A stretch of DNA of 64,000 nt from Phocoena phocoena (Eukaryota > Chordata > Mammalia > Artiodactyla > Phocoenidae). The position numbers and the translations under genes are program-made. Position 1 is the stretch's first letter; every line of letters starts with the position of its first letter. Positions 1-12,189 of the stretch are shown piece after piece. Below the pieces are notes generated by a model that worked only from the letters and a program-made list of their open reading frames with translations, was not told where the DNA came from and did not search any database. The stretch covers positions 38,644,879-38,708,878 of the forward strand of contig NC_089238.1 of assembly GCF_963924675.1 (NCBI RefSeq), written 5' to 3'.

Positions 1-610
1 CCCCAGATCACCCCTGCAGTGACCGGGGAACCAGGGATGACAGCAGGTTCTCCGGGTGGGCAGCCACTGAGACCCTGCGTTCTCAGGGCTAGGAATAGCC
101 CAATGTGGGTTTGCAGTAACAGGATTCATTTAATGAAAAATCTCCAACTCTTAAATGGTATCTGCTCAAAGGGCCTCTTTTGCTTTCTTGGAAATGGAAG
201 TGGGAGTTAACTTAATACTGCTTTTCTGAGAAACAGGTATATATGTCAAAAAATGTCCCTTTCTATTCTCTAAAAGAAAACCCCAAACACTTCCAACCTC
301 AGATGGTGGTTTTTTATTACAACTTGCTACTCTCTGAGTGGACGTGTTCCTAATGTCAGCAGTAATCCTTTTCCCGTTAGATTTTTGGATAACCCTTACC
401 GCCAGGGAAATACAATTTCTTGGTCTGTGAGTTGTTTACATCCTCATCAAAATATATCTCTAATGACACCCTGGGAGATGATTTTCGAAAGAACTTTCCA
501 GTTTGCAGAGTTTCAGAAAATCCCCTTCTACACTTTCCACAGTCGGTAGGAGGGACAAAATAGCACTGAATCTGCAGTATTTAGCTTACATCATTTGTGC
601 TTTGTTTAAT
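1..610. other. Unique sequence, nothing recognised
   Basis: No repeat family, exon or RNA gene is recognisable here. Short open frames exist but have no motif or codon pattern supporting them. Confidence 0.5.
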
Positions 611-611
611 A

Positions 612-960
612 GTTGCAATAATATTGACTTTTAAACAAAATTTATTTGGCTGTGTCAGGTCTTAACTGTAGCACACGGGATCTTCGTTGTGGCGTGCGGG
701 CTCTTAGTTGCAGCATGTGGGATCTAGTTCCTTGACCAGGGATTGAACCCGGGCCCCTGCATTGGGAGTGCAGTCTTAACCGATGGTCCACCAGGGAAGT
801 CCCTAATATTGACTATTTATTGAATTCCGGTGCTGACTAGGTGCTTTACAAACAGTATCCAATTTAATTCTTCTCATAGCCCTGCAGAGGGTATTATCCC
901 CACTTCACAGATAAGGAGACTGAGGTTCAGGAAGGTTAAATAACTTGCTTGAGGCTATGT
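612..960 (-). repeat. MIR SINE (antisense), split by a CHR SINE
   Basis: The pieces at 612-629 and 815-960 read as one antisense MIR: a 'tatttattgaattccggtgc' start, then a 'ccccacttcacagataagg' block and 'ttaaataacttgc', which is the reverse of the MIR core. A CHR SINE at 630-803 interrupts it. MIR is an ancient mammalian tRNA-derived SINE; the copy is too worn to be active. Confidence 0.7.
630..803 (-). mobile_element. CHR-type SINE, short older copy (antisense)
   Basis: Read on the minus strand it starts at the tRNA-like head (plus strand ends 'ccaccagggaagtccc') and runs to an A-rich tail seen as T-rich DNA near 631-646. An 11-bp target duplication, taattgact-like 'taatattgact', flanks it at 619-629 and 804-814. 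Internal sequence is more diverged than the CHR-2 copies at 45.4 and 57.8 kb, so it looks older. Confidence 0.85.
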
Positions 961-965
961 CATTA

Positions 966-1165
966 ATAATAATAGCATCCCTAATTTGTGCAATACATGA
1001 TACCTAGCATATATCGTGCATGAGCTTGTTCCCTAGGTCATCTCATGTGCATTTCATAGTAGCCCTTTGTGAGAGCTCTGAGAATTAAGGTAAATTTCCC
1101 CAAGACCAATTAGCAAATAATTGGCAGATCTGGAACGCAAACCACGTCTAACTCCAAAGCCTGTC
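966..1165 (-). repeat. MIR SINE (antisense)
   Basis: Antisense MIR pattern: 'aataatagcatccctaattt' start, a worn core, then 'ggcagatctggaacgcaaac' and 'ctccaaagcctg' near the end, the reverse complement of the MIR 5' half. Confidence 0.6.
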
Positions 1166-1249
1166 CCTCAGTCAGGATGGTTATCTCTCTTTGCTCTTGT
1201 CAGACATCTCAACATCTCTCAGGCTTGAGCCACAAGGTATTTCCCCACA

Positions 1250-1345
1250 ATATAAGTTCTGTGAGAGCTAGGACCTTTGTTTCCAGTACAGGTATGGATG
1301 ACTGACCTTTGGTAGAGGGTCGATAAACAGGTGCTGAATCATTGA
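1250..1345 (+). repeat. L2 3'-end fragment
   Basis: The order 'ttctgtgagagctaggacct ... ggtagagggtcgataaacag ... gctgaatcattga' follows the sense 3' end of L2 (gctccatgagggcaggga ... ggcactcaataaa ... tgaatgaa). Diverged. Confidence 0.45.
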
Positions 1346-2485
1346 GTCTCAATGAACCTAGCACCTCTCATGCTTGGCACACGGTCAGTACTTCTTGCCT
1401 GTCAGCCCACCGTCCTTCAGCAGAATCCCTGTGCTTTGAAGCTCAATGGTCCTCAGTGTGCTGACGTCTGCAATATTTTTTTACTGTTCGAGGAAAACAA
1501 AGAATTTCAAAGTCCAGCACATTTGCCCTAAAGATTCAAATTGAGTGCCTTTCTGGAGCAATGGCCAAGACAGGGGCTCTTAGGAAAACCCTCACTTGAG
1601 TAACACTTGATTTGAAAAAGTGGCCCTGTGCGTCCTCATCCATTCCTTTGGCCTGCTTAGATTTCAGCATCATTTTTAAGCTTCAGACTGAAAGAAGAGA
1701 CTTTGATTCATGTTCACCGCTACATAAAGGAGGCAGGGATACAACTGTTGCTTTCATTAGAAGGCTGCTCTGATCAAGCCCGATTTACACCTGGACCTCG
1801 TTCTGACTTTAATTTGCAGGGCAAAAGCAAATCTAATTTAGTTACACAGGGACTTTTGCAAACTGGTACCTAAGAACTTGATGGTGAATTTTGGTTCATA
1901 TTAAATAAGAACACTGAGCCTGTAGGCTCCAGGAACAGAGTGTGATGAAGTAAACTCCTTGAGCCACGGCTGCTTTCTCCTGAGTCTCTAATTCTATTTC
2001 TACCCTAGCTGGATGCCAGATTCAAGTTGTCCTCTATTTATAATAAAGCATAAGTTCAGCAAGGGATAGAGTTATTGATTAATACTTCCACACAATGTTG
2101 GTTCCTGGATATATGCCTTCTAGATAAGAGGCCTCTGCAGACAGGCGGCTACAGCTCCCTCCTCCAGCTGTTTTAGCCACATGTGTTACAGCAAACCAGC
2201 CAAAGGCTTGGCTTGACCCAGCCAGGAGCTGTGCTTGGCTCTTCTGTCTCCCATACATTGCCCGATATGGATGGTGATGAGTCTTTCCCATGTTTCACCT
2301 AAGTTTCCTTGGACATCATCCCTTTTTCTCATTTCCCACCACCCTGGCTCTATCATATCTCTTGGAAAACTGACATGTGTCTCCTCACTGGTCACCTGTA
2401 CTTAGAGTCTCCAACACCAGGTCCATGGAGAAGTGGATTCTTCCAGTAACTGAGGCTGCAGGCATCCTATGGTGTGATGAATCAG
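1346..2485. other. Unique sequence, nothing recognised
   Basis: No repeat or gene recognised. Overlapping minus-strand open frames at 2079-2395 are short, unlike any family I know, and show no splice context. Confidence 0.45.
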
Positions 2486-2745
2486 GAGTAACTGCCAGTT
2501 ATTAGCATTTACTCTGTGCCAGGCCCTTTACTTAGTGCGCTGCATATATTACCTCATTTAATGATTACAAAACTCTGTGGGAAGGTGCTTTCATGATCTT
2601 GGTTTTACAAATGAGAGAATTAAGCCTTGGAGAGCTTGAGTAAATTGCCTAACATCAATGAGTTAGCACTTGGTAGCCTGAAGATTCAACCTCGGTTAGG
2701 TAGCCGAGACGCTTGACCACTCTCCTGTTGTGCCTCGCCATACTT
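2486..2745 (-). repeat. MIR SINE (antisense)
   Basis: Nearly full-length antisense MIR: 'agcatttactctgtgccagg', 'cctcatttaatgattacaaa', 'acaaatgagagaattaag', 'gagtaaattgcc', ending near 'gacgcttgaccactctcctg'. Confidence 0.8.
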
Positions 2746-2799
2746 TTGAGTTAAATCAGCCCGGTCTAGAGGCCCAGCTCTAAAAGCTACTGACTCTAT

Positions 2800-2945
2800 G
2801 AGCAGTGCAAACGATACCAGCTTCTGAGCCTCAGCTTCCTAATTTATAAAATGGGCATTATAGTATTGATTTTGGGAAGTATTTTCTAGAATTAGATGAG
2901 CTAACGGCTGGAAAGCCCATAGCACTGGCTCATGCACATAACATG
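2800..2945 (+). repeat. MIR SINE, 3' half
   Basis: Sense MIR: 'tcagcttcctaatttataaa' followed by 'atgggcattatagta', 'gatgagctaacggctgg' and 'catagcactggctcatgcac', matching the MIR core and 3' end. Confidence 0.65.
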
Positions 2946-4289
2946 GCTAAAAAAAAGGAAATCATTGGAGATAGTTTACCTCTCCGCTAAAAGGAAGATT
3001 TGACTTCAACTTATCAGGTAGAGAAAAGATCATTTCTTAAATATCGATATGCATTACACATTATCATATACATGCAGAAAGGTTCTGTATGGGGGTGAAT
3101 GCTACATTCATCAAAGGAAATTGGGATTTAAAGCCACATTTCTTGACTCTTTGCTCTTCTCCCCACAAAATATGACCTTTCTACCTTAAAAAGAAAACTC
3201 ACCAACAAAAGCAGTCTATGAAAAATATCTCTTTCTCCCATCTCTCCAATCATCCCATTTATCCTAATGCCTTAGCTCAGATTTTCCTGTCCACTGCCTA
3301 CAATGCAGCGTAGCCAGCCCTCTTTGTTCTTAACACCGCATCTGGATGTTGGGGTTTCTTTGGGGCAATTTGAAGATGGCACATGGTGATGGAATGTTCA
3401 GTCACACACTGAACTGCCCTCCTGCAGTGAAATATACCACCCAGTGCTTAACTGTTTCCCTGCTGGTGTTTACTGAGGAAGCATTATTACCTCAGGTACG
3501 GAACAAGCAATAGAAGGCAGGCAGCGAAGACTAAGGTTTCCTGATGCCTCAGGGAGCAGTGTCATCAGTTTGCTTTTTGATGGGTTGTTTTGTGCATCAA
3601 TTAACTGGGTCCCTGTAAACCCCTTCAACCCAGAGCAATCCGCCAGCTGTTGTAGTGGAAAGAAAGGCGAGGACAATATGGGCTGCTGGCTCCCCTGGAT
3701 CAGGTCCATCTTCCCCTTCAGAGAACTGGAAATGAGTGCTGGGGGAAAAGGGGAGGGAGACTCAGATATGAGCCCTGTTGCCTCACAGAATTCCTGGCAA
3801 GGGAGTATGATTGCAGCCACCCTGAATGCCACCAGCAGCTAAGAGGCCTTGAGCCTCTTAATTCTGACCTTCTTGGCCTTGCATCTGTTCTCCCAAATCT
3901 CCCATCTGTTCCCTTATGAGACCCTCAATCTGTTATTCCCCCCCAAAGGATGACACTCAGCGGTCCCCCTGAAGCTGAGCAGACCATTCTAGCAGAGACA
4001 GTGTATGCATGCGTTTACTTGTGGTTTATTCGTTTGTCCACCCATTCATTTATCTACAGTGAGTGTGTTGTTCTTGGGGGGAAAAGGTCATCACCAGGGA
4101 GGAAGCCCTCATTAGAGCTCTTAATATTGTAGGCTACCTGTGAACAGTCAGATAACAACCAAATGGGCAAGATTTTTCAGTCATCTCAGGCCCTCTTAAG
4201 AACAGATTCTCAGGTCAGCATACAGAGGCAGCCAGCCCCCTTCCCAAAGAGATCGGCGAGCCCAAGGAACAATGAGGAACCAGGACCCC
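2946..4289. other. Unique sequence, nothing recognised
   Basis: No repeat or exon recognised. Open frames of 120 aa (minus, 3470-3832) and 90 aa (plus, 3570-3842) overlap each other in opposite directions, which points to low stop density rather than coding. Confidence 0.45.
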
Positions 4290-4405
4290 AGTGTGTCATG
4301 GGCACTGTCCTTGGTGCTGGGGATGCAGTAATGAACTCATCACATTCCTGTCCTCAAGTAGTTCACCATCTAGCCCATCCTGCTCTGGTGAACAATGATG
4401 TCTGC
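4290..4405 (-). repeat. L2 3'-end fragment (antisense)
   Basis: 'ccttggtgctggggatgcag', 'taatgaactcatcac' and 'cctgtcctcaagtagttcac' match antisense L2 (tctaggcactggggatacag ... gtgaacaagac ... ccctgccctcatggagctta). Confidence 0.55.
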
Positions 4406-4825
4406 AGGAAGGAGGAAGAGACCAGATCCTTGTAGACACTCTTCATACATCAGTGCACTTGGCCCTCCCGTATCAAATCAACTTTTGAATATGGAAGAGG
4501 AGCGAAGTGGTGGGACCCAGAAAAGACAGCATGGAGAGACTGACCCAGGGGCCAAGTACAGATGCATCTCCTCAGAGCAGAAGGTTATTTCCACCAACAT
4601 GAAAATGACAACGTAAGGGGTGGGGGCACCCTGGGCAATAAAATCTTGGAAAATCGGGTTGGGTGAGGAGGACATGGATGTGGAGCACAGGGGCACATCT
4701 TGAAACAGGAAAAAGGAAGCCAGATGAGGACTAGATAGAGGAAAATCAGACCTCGGACAGGAGTGAATTTCCTATCATTTGATAAGTGTTACCTCTTCTT
4801 ATCTAAATCTGAATAAAGTAGAGAG
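4406..4825. other. Unique sequence, nothing recognised
   Basis: No repeat or gene seen between the L2 fragment and the CHR SINE. Confidence 0.4.
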
Positions 4826-4839
4826 GAAGTAAGTGTTTT

Positions 4840-5196
4840 GTTTTTTTTAAATATTTATTTATTTAATTTATTTTTGGCTGCGTTGGGTCTTCGTTGCTGC
4901 ACTCAGGCTTTCTCTAGTTGTAGCGAGCAGGGGCTACTCTTTGTTGCGGTGTGCAGGCTTCTCACTGTGATGACTTCTCTTGTTCCGGAGCACGGGCTCT
5001 AGGCACGCAGGCTTCAGTAGGTGTGGCACACGGGCTCAGTAGTTGTGGTCCGCGGGCTCTAGAGCGTAGGCTCAGTAGTTGTGGCGCATGGGCTTAGTTG
5101 CTCCATGGCATGTGGGAGCTTCCCGGACCAGGGCTTGAACCCATGGTCCCTGCGTTGGCAGGCAGACTCTTAACCACTGCGCCACCAGGAGAGCCT
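4840..5196 (-). mobile_element. CHR-1-type SINE, long form (antisense)
   Basis: Head at the right end ('gcgccaccaggagagcc', minus strand), T-rich tail complement at the left. It holds three tandem units built on 'cagtagttgtggcgcacggg' (about 5012-5093), typical of the long CHR form. A perfect 14-bp target duplication 'gaagtaagtgtttt' lies at 4826-4839 and 5197-5210, so both ends are intact. Confidence 0.93.
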
Positions 5197-5210
5197 GAAG
5201 TAAGTGTTTT

Positions 5211-5884
5211 ATTGGGGGCTGGATTGGCTTGGAAGTCTGAAGCCATAGAATGAGGGGCAACGATAGGCCCTATTCATGGTGGCCCATGATGCATGGCGAC
5301 CTCAGGCTCTACCAGTCCATTCCACCATCCAGGGGCTCCAGGGCAAGGTCTCAGGCATGCATGTCAGGGCAAGTAGCAAGATAGATGGCAGTGTCATAAT
5401 CGCAGACAATTGGGAATAGGATCCCAGGCAGGAATTTGGCTTTGATATATAAGGCCAAGATACATAGGGTCTTAGTGAGAGGCTACGATTTGGACAGGTC
5501 TGAATAGGAACAGACTGCTAAGAGGGAAAACAGAGGCAGAAGGCTGGAGGTGATGCTGACTTAGAGGAGCGAGGGTAAAGACAAGGATTTGATGCCCAGA
5601 GTTTTTCCAAGGCCTTGCAAGGCTGGGGCTCGTGGCAGAAAGACATGTGCTGGTGTGGCTGGGACAGTGGGACAATGGGTCTGGTTAGGATTATCTCAAA
5701 AGAAGAGCAGATTTGAGGCCTCAGGTCAATATCAACAGTGGTGGCAGTTGAGGGGGCCCAACAGGGACATGGTAGAAAGAAGGCCAGCATGAGAGACTGC
5801 AGTCATACTTTACTGGTGTCTCAATGTTGAAGTAAGTGGAAGTCTTGAAGTGGGCAGCAAAGATGACTGTGGGAGAAGGAACAA
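5211..5884. other. Unique sequence, nothing recognised
   Basis: No repeat family recognised. Several overlapping 67-90 aa frames on both strands at 5472-5792 contradict one another and carry no known domain. Confidence 0.4.
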
Positions 5885-6055
5885 ACACAGGCTTTGACGT
5901 CAGTCAGACGTGGGTTTGATTTCCACCTCTCATGATGATGGTAATGATGGTGGTGGTGAGGTCTTTCTCATTGGTTACTGTGAGGGTTAAGTGAGATAAT
6001 GAAGGACAAATCCTTGGAGCGTGGTGAGCAGTCAATACATGTCAGCTGTGACTAC
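5885..6055 (+). repeat. MIR SINE with GAT/GGT triplet run
   Basis: Sense MIR: 'gacgtgggtttgatttccac' (MIR 5' half) and 'gttaagtgagataatgaagg ... ttggagcgtggtgagca' (3' half). The middle of the element holds a short 'gatgatggtaatgatggtgg' run (about 5933-5957). Confidence 0.65.
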
Positions 6056-6184
6056 GAAGAGGACCTGGACTCTTCCCTGTATCAGCCACATACTTACCTC
6101 TTCACATGGCAGCTGTTGTCCAGCACCTCAGTTCTAAGCCCCAGCTTCCTCTAAAATCACCACCACCACCACAATGACAACAGT

Positions 6185-6390
6185 GAAAATGGTAGCTGAC
6201 ACTTACAGAGCGCTTATGATATGTCAGTCATTCTGAGGGCTCTTAAAAAATATTATCTCATTAAATTCTCAGGAACAGTCCTATGAGGCAGGTATTATCT
6301 CTATTTTATGGGTTTGGAAATCCAAGGAACAGAGAGGTTCATTGACTTGTACCAACTCACAAATCTAGCTCCTCAGCACGTCTGCAGCTT
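6185..6390 (-). repeat. MIR SINE (antisense)
   Basis: Antisense MIR: 'gctgacacttacagagcgct', 'tatctcattaaattctcagg', 'cctatgaggcaggtattatc', then 'ggaacagagaggttcattga'. Confidence 0.75.
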
Positions 6391-7995
6391 CCTCTGAGAA
6401 AGTTTTGTCCTCCAGGCTGTCACTGTTTGAGGCCCCCAAATAGCCCCTCTGTGTGGCCCCAGAAAGCTGCAGGATCCAGTTTGATGGCTCTGCTTTCAGA
6501 ACGGGGTGGAGGGCCTTGTTTGGGAAGGCTGCATAAACCTCACCCTTACAATCAGCCGGAACCTCTACTCTAAAGCCATAACTGCATTAGTCAGGCTGAA
6601 GCCTCCGAGTGGTACTAGAGAAAGCACTGGGGATAATTCCTTCCAGGAAAGGGCTCTTTGCTCTGTGATTCATTAAGACTCCCCTCTCAGAGCTGCCTCT
6701 TGCTGAGGTGCACAGCGGCTCATTTTCATAGCCAGTGGGAGCATATTTCTTTGTCCTCCAACCGTAGGGGGTTCCAATGAAGACTTTTGATTTCCATTTT
6801 CCCCTCTAAGAGGAAGACTCAGAAGCAAAATTCTCATTAAATATTTATTGCCTTCTCCCCACCGCTTCCTCAGTATGTTAGAACCCAACAAACCTCCTTA
6901 ATCACAGGGCAGTCAAACCCTTAAGAGCTGGAAGTGCTGAGTGGGAAGGAGGGGTGCCAGACATACAGAGGATCAGTGTGGAAGACCAGGAGGTCTCCCC
7001 TAGAGTGGGAGGGGGTCACGCACTGGCCTGGTGACCACGAATGTGGCTTGGAATCAAGCAGATGGCAAATTCGGGGGAATAGGGCAAACTTGCCCTTCTG
7101 TGGCTGGAGCTCACCAACACCGCGTTGACGCTTAAACCCATCTCTCCCCGTCCTCTCAAATTGTTCCCCACAAGTCACATGCAGATTTTATTCCCTGGTT
7201 CTGATTGATCACATCTCTCATGGGGTTTTCCAGGTTTCAGTTACTGAGTGTCCCAGACAGTCCGACCAGAGTCTCCCCCATATTAGGTGCCGGGAACTCA
7301 ATGACCCGTGTACTTCTGCTACACTGTGACTATGACAGAAACAATATCACCAGCCTACAGGAATGTTCTGAAGGCTGCTCCCTCCTGGAAGGAATGGGAA
7401 TGACCACTCTCTCCACCTTGGACATTTTAGCTCTGGACCTTTGAGATCTACACTTTATTTTAGCCTTTTTGGTTGTGATGTTCTGTGTAAAAGCCTGGTC
7501 TTTGAATTATTTGATTCCAGCTTCCCAATCAAACCTAAGACCTGGATCCTCTTGACCTCCCATAATTTCAGGGTGCAGGCCTCTGCCAGTCAGCCTTACT
7601 GAATTCCTCCAACATGGCTGTACCTGAAGAGAAGTGAGATGTGAGCCCAACCTGGTCTGGAAAAAGACTGAGTTTTGCTGAGGGGGCTAGAGGCCTAGAG
7701 CCATATCCCCAAGTTGAGGGGGCAGTGCCTAGACCAGGAAGCCCACTCCCTTGATTGAGATCTTCACCATCTCTTATTCTTCCTCAGCTGAGATTGGATC
7801 CTACTCCCCAGTGCCACATCTCTACTTTGAGCCCCCCCAGGAGTAAACTGGTCTTCACCTACTGCTGACAACTGTCACTCCCCCAGCCTCTCAGGACACA
7901 TTTTGCCCAGATACTCTGGCATTAGATTGATGAAACTGACTTCCAGGATTATGTTTTAGTTTTGGGTAGTACAGTTTAATGTCCTTTTTAGCTCT
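6391..7995. other. Unique sequence, nothing recognised
   Basis: A 1.6-kb stretch with no repeat I can name. Frames of 60-85 aa on both strands have no recognisable motif, and none continues across a plausible splice pair that I could identify. Confidence 0.45.
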
Positions 7996-7999
7996 GAAG

Positions 8000-8150
8000 A
8001 TGAATTATTTTAATCTTAACAAAAGCCTGTCAAGACTCTTCATGGTAGATGGAGAAATGGAAAAGCCAGAGAAGCTAATGTTTTTACCCACTGAAATCAC
8101 CAGTCAGTACAAACCTGGAAATGGACTCAAGCCTTCTGCAGCCCAGCAAA
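8000..8150 (-). repeat. MIR SINE (antisense), very diverged
   Basis: 'gatggagaaatggaaaagcc' and 'aacctggaaatggactcaag ... cttctgcagcccag' follow antisense MIR order (gatgaggaaactgaggc ... aacccaggcagtctgactcc). Weak. Confidence 0.4.
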
Positions 8151-9665
8151 AGCTTTTAAAAATTATTTTATTGATATTTTGTGTTTCTCTTCCACTTCCT
8201 GTGTTTTGGTCTCCTGTCAACACTTTTGGAAAGAGTGTCTAGGAGAAGCTGTTTAAACTTGTGAGGGCCGTCATCATTACAGTGGACTTGGTCAGACGGG
8301 GATGGAGAGGGCTCAGAGGCAAGAGGAAACCTGGACGACAATCTATCAGTTGCCCTGGACTCAGGGCTACTAGAGCTCCAGTGATTTAGGAATCACTGGA
8401 AAAGCATCACTAGGCAAAGCTACTTTAATGTCAAATAAATAGATTTTGCAGGTCAAATTCTCACCTGTGACATCTCTCATCCTGTGTATGCGTTTTTAAA
8501 CTAGTCTCAACCATAATTAGGCAAATGAAGGATGCATAGCTCTAGCAGTTGGTATATAGCACTAACATTTGCAGTCCTGGCATTTGAAGCAGCAGCAACG
8601 AGAACAGCAGCAGAGAACATCACCAAAGGGCCTCTTTAGTGTGGGTAGCACTGGCCGGGAGGCCCTACTATGTTCCAGTCTGATACATCACACCAGGCTA
8701 GATGTGTAGGCTGGCAAAAGTCTGCCCCAAAGGGTTGGGTAATGAGAACCTTGGTAGGCTGCTGGGGCCATCCCATTCCAAATGGTGCTCACACAGGCTT
8801 AGGAATAAAGGATGGAACAATGGTTATAATCTTTAACAGCTAACTCTTATTTCAAAGGGTTATGATAAGGGGTGATAATACTCTTAAACCAAAACTCTTA
8901 AACCAAGAGAAAATAACAGTAAACAGTGTAACTACATCTTAGGAGGTCAGTGAAGATTCTCTCTTTATCAGGACAGTTAGACAAAAAGACAGAATCACCC
9001 TAGATCTATCACAAGCTCACTGTGCGCCCTTGAGGAACTCACTTTCTTATTTTGGAACCCTTTTCCACCTCTGAATAATGTGGAGCCTTTAATAATAGTG
9101 TCCTCTCAGCCCTTCCAATTCTAAAATTCTATCCGTTTGTGAGATGCCTTTCTTCTCCACTGGGACATATTTTCAGCTTACCATAGTAGATGCTCACTAA
9201 ATATTTACCTTACGCTGTGTGTCTTGGGGGGAGTAAACACTGAGAAACACTGATCTATTCCATGTCTTTTATTTCATGGATGGGGAAATTGAGGTCCATA
9301 AACTCAAGAGTGTGCTGAGACTTTATCCATTGGTTTTGCAGTTATATCCAATTATTACTTTTGTGACTTTTTTTGAAAAATACACAGTGCCTTAGATAAT
9401 CAGTAGTTGTCAATCTTAACTGCTAAGCAGTGTGAGAAATGTAATTATCTAAACTCATTCAGAATCACTGTCTTATCTACATTCTCTCTTCTAGTTAAAA
9501 AAAAAGTTAGAGTGTGGTCTACAAAGGAAAAGAGAAAAGAAGACTGATTAGTAATTTTTTTCTAGACTCAATCCTTGGAATACATATGAGCTTAAAAATC
9601 TATGTGATTGTGTCTTTGTGTTTGAAAAATGAATGCAGAAGTCTATTGCCCACTTACCCATAATA
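8151..9665. other. Mostly unique sequence
   Basis: No gene or clear repeat. A short MIR-like patch may lie near 9265-9330 ('atggatggggaaattgaggt'), too short to call. Confidence 0.4.
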
Positions 9666-9669
9666 TATA

Positions 9670-9830
9670 CTCATTCCTTCACCCAGGCATTAAAACCAGT
9701 AATTACAGGATACCTACTATGTGGCAGGTGCTTTACCCGGCACCGAGTTGGAAAGGGCAGAAATAAAGTAAGCAGTTGTCACCTCCAAGTTGCTTATAAT
9801 CTCTTGAAAGTGGTAATAGGTGTGTGTTAA
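9670..9830 (-). repeat. L2 3'-end fragment (antisense)
   Basis: 'ggatacctactatgtggcag', 'gtgctttacccggcacc', then 'ttgcttataatctcttg' follow the antisense L2 end (cacctactatgtgccaggca ... gagcttacattctagtg). Confidence 0.6.
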
Positions 9831-10099
9831 AGATGACATGTAGCACGTTCCAATTAGGAATCCAGGTTGTGTAGAGAAGAGGAAATTCACTTCTTGCTGG
9901 GTGGTTTGGAAAGGCATGGTGTGGGAGGAGGGTGTGGAATTCCGGCTTTGGAAGATGAGTGGGGTTTTGAAATGCAGATATGGAAGAGGCTGTTGTTGAA
10001 ACACAGAACAGCAACAATAGATAACAAGGACAACAAGAACACTAGATCTGATCAGGTTTTGTTTTCTGGCCTGGAGTATAGAGGAATTCTTTCCTTTCC

Positions 10100-10520
10100 T
10101 TATTCATTCATTTATCCTTTCATTCATCTGTTCATTCATACAACATATATCTGTTGAGCGCTCCCTCTGTGCTAGTCACTGAATTAGGTCCTGATCACAA
10201 ACAGACGGAATCACAATTTTTATGGTCCCTGCTTCTGGAAGTTTCTAGTCTGGTGGGCAAGGTGGACTTCAGTATTTTACCCTCCTACCTGTACAATTAC
10301 AGGCTGAGGTGAGGGCTGTGGAGTAACGAAACAAGCTCTTTGAGGGCAGATGACAAAGGAACTTGATTTGGTGGCCTCCATAGGGGTAGAGGCCCTGAGA
10401 TGAGAGTTAGCAGGGTAAGGAGTCAATTAAATGGGGAAGGATGGGTGGAAATTTGGAACGATGATTGAACCAGAAGGAAAAGGGTATGCAAAGGCCTTGT
10501 GGGGAGAGAGGTGATCGAAC
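10100..10520 (-). repeat. L2 3'-end fragment (antisense), long
   Basis: 'ttcattcatctgttcattca', 'tctgttgagcgctccctctg', 'tggtccctgcttctggaagt' and 'aaagggtatgcaaaggcctt' appear in antisense L2 order over about 420 bp. Confidence 0.8.
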
Positions 10521-10669
10521 AATAGCCATTACCTACCTCATTTATCTCAGGGATTGTTTTTAAAGCCAGTCTGTCACTTCAGTGCCACCAAAACTGTTTA
10601 TTTTCCCCAAACAGCAGTGGCTTCCCCAGCTGGCCGCAGATTAGAACCCAGTAAGGGGTGTGTGTGTCC

Positions 10670-10803
10670 TTTCTAAAGCTACCAACTCGTGACTTCTCTC
10701 CCAGTGATTCTGAGTTCATTGTTCTTAAATGTGACCCAGGTATTGGTATATTTTAAAATCCTCCCAGGGGCTTCCGGTGAGCAGCTGGGCTTGAGAACCA
10801 CTA
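10670..10803 (+). repeat. hAT DNA transposon relic, MER5-like
   Basis: The stretch ends 'gggcttgagaaccactag', the inverted-repeat end of MER5-class non-autonomous hAT elements, preceded by 'gtgacccaggtattggtata' and 'cctcccaggggcttccgg'. The left end is not clear. Confidence 0.45.
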
Positions 10804-11105
10804 GCCACTAGCTGATCAGATCACCCAGTTCTTGAAGAGTTTAGCTGCTTGGGATCTTGAAAGTGTAGAGGTTGCCAACAGTCAGTCTTGTTAAAACTTA
10901 CCAGTTGGATCCTATTTTGTACTTCCTGACTTACCAGGAGGACTTTGTTATTATTCTGAAGTTAAACCTCCAGAAGTTGGCTATCAACAAATAAGCAATC
11001 ATGACAGGATCCACCTCTCTGACCTCCCTAGAAAGAGTGAGTCACTTCCTTTTCTGTTCCCCACAGTGCTTGGGGTATCATTCTAGGCATTTCTGCCTTT
11101 TAATT

Positions 11106-11110
<5 letters not shown>

Positions 11111-11140
<30 letters not shown>
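11111..11140 (+). repeat. (CT)n microsatellite
   Basis: An uninterrupted CT run of 15 units followed by further pyrimidine-rich DNA to about 11160. Confidence 0.98.
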
Positions 11141-11142
<2 letters not shown>

Positions 11143-11439
11143 ACCTTCCCTCCCTCCCCCTTATATGCAGAACTGTCGGCCCTTTGGCAATTAGAGTCCT
11201 TCTTGGTCCTTCTCCATCTCCCTCATATCTCTTTCTAGAGCTCAGCACCAATTTCAGCACTTAGTTGATATTCAGTAACTGTTAGAAAGAGAGAGATTTT
11301 GTTGAAATCTGGGAATTACTATTTTTCAACACCTAGAGCACATATTCAAAGCAAGCCATTGCTAGACTGGGAGGTGCAGAGTTAGTCAAAGGCAGGCCTG
11401 GGCCCACAGTCTGACTCTACCCCTCGCTATCTGGGGAAG

Positions 11440-11620
11440 GGGGGACTTTATCACTACTTATCTGCTTGGAGCCTCAGTCTCCTCATCTGTTAAATGGGGA
11501 CAATCAAACTTAACTTTAGGAGAAACTGGGGGATTTTAAAAGGCTATGTTTGTAAATCACTCTATACAGACCTGGCAGTTAGTAGATCCTATCACATGGG
11601 TAGGGAGAACTGTTAATAAA
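11440..11620 (+). repeat. MIR SINE
   Basis: Sense MIR: 'gagcctcagtctcctcatct' then 'gttaaatggggacaatcaaa' and a 3' end with 'gacctggcagttagtagatc'. Confidence 0.75.
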
Positions 11621-11699
11621 AATAGCCATTACTAAACCCGGGAGGAGCCACACTGATCCAAGTTGTGAATCCCCCAATTCTAGCCTGGATCTCCCTCCA

Positions 11700-11890
11700 G
11701 GAAACTTAGACTGTCCAGCTCCAGGTTTAGTGTCCCTCCTTCATACACTTTGTGCTTTTGTTTATTCATCTGTCTGCCCTCCTTCCTGGACTGTAAACAC
11801 TGGAGTGCAGGCACCCTGTCTGTCTTGTTTCCTACTGGGTCCCGAGCTCCAATATAGAGCCTGACCCATCCTAAATACTCAGTCCTAAAC
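11700..11890 (+). repeat. L2 3'-end fragment
   Basis: 'ctggactgtaaacactggag', 'gcaggcaccctgtctgtctt', 'gagctccaatatagagcctg' follow the sense L2 3' end. Confidence 0.65.
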
Positions 11891-12189
11891 TTGCGGCATC
11901 ACCACCACTCTGACTGATAGAAAAGGGCCTGATGCCCACTTGAAAATCTTCACCCCTGAGATGAATGGTTATTGGTGGGTCACCTGAACCTCAGTTTCCC
12001 ATGTGGACCATGTAGAGTTGAGTTGGATCATCTCTGTGGATCCTCCACCTAGCCTCTGAATCAAGGCGATTCAAGAACTCTTCTTGCTATACCTGATAAC
12101 ATGGGTCAGGCCCACAGAAGAGATGTGAAAGAGAAATTATTTCCGGCTTCAGCTACTAGACCAGGGTTTGTTTTTATGAAATTAATTTG

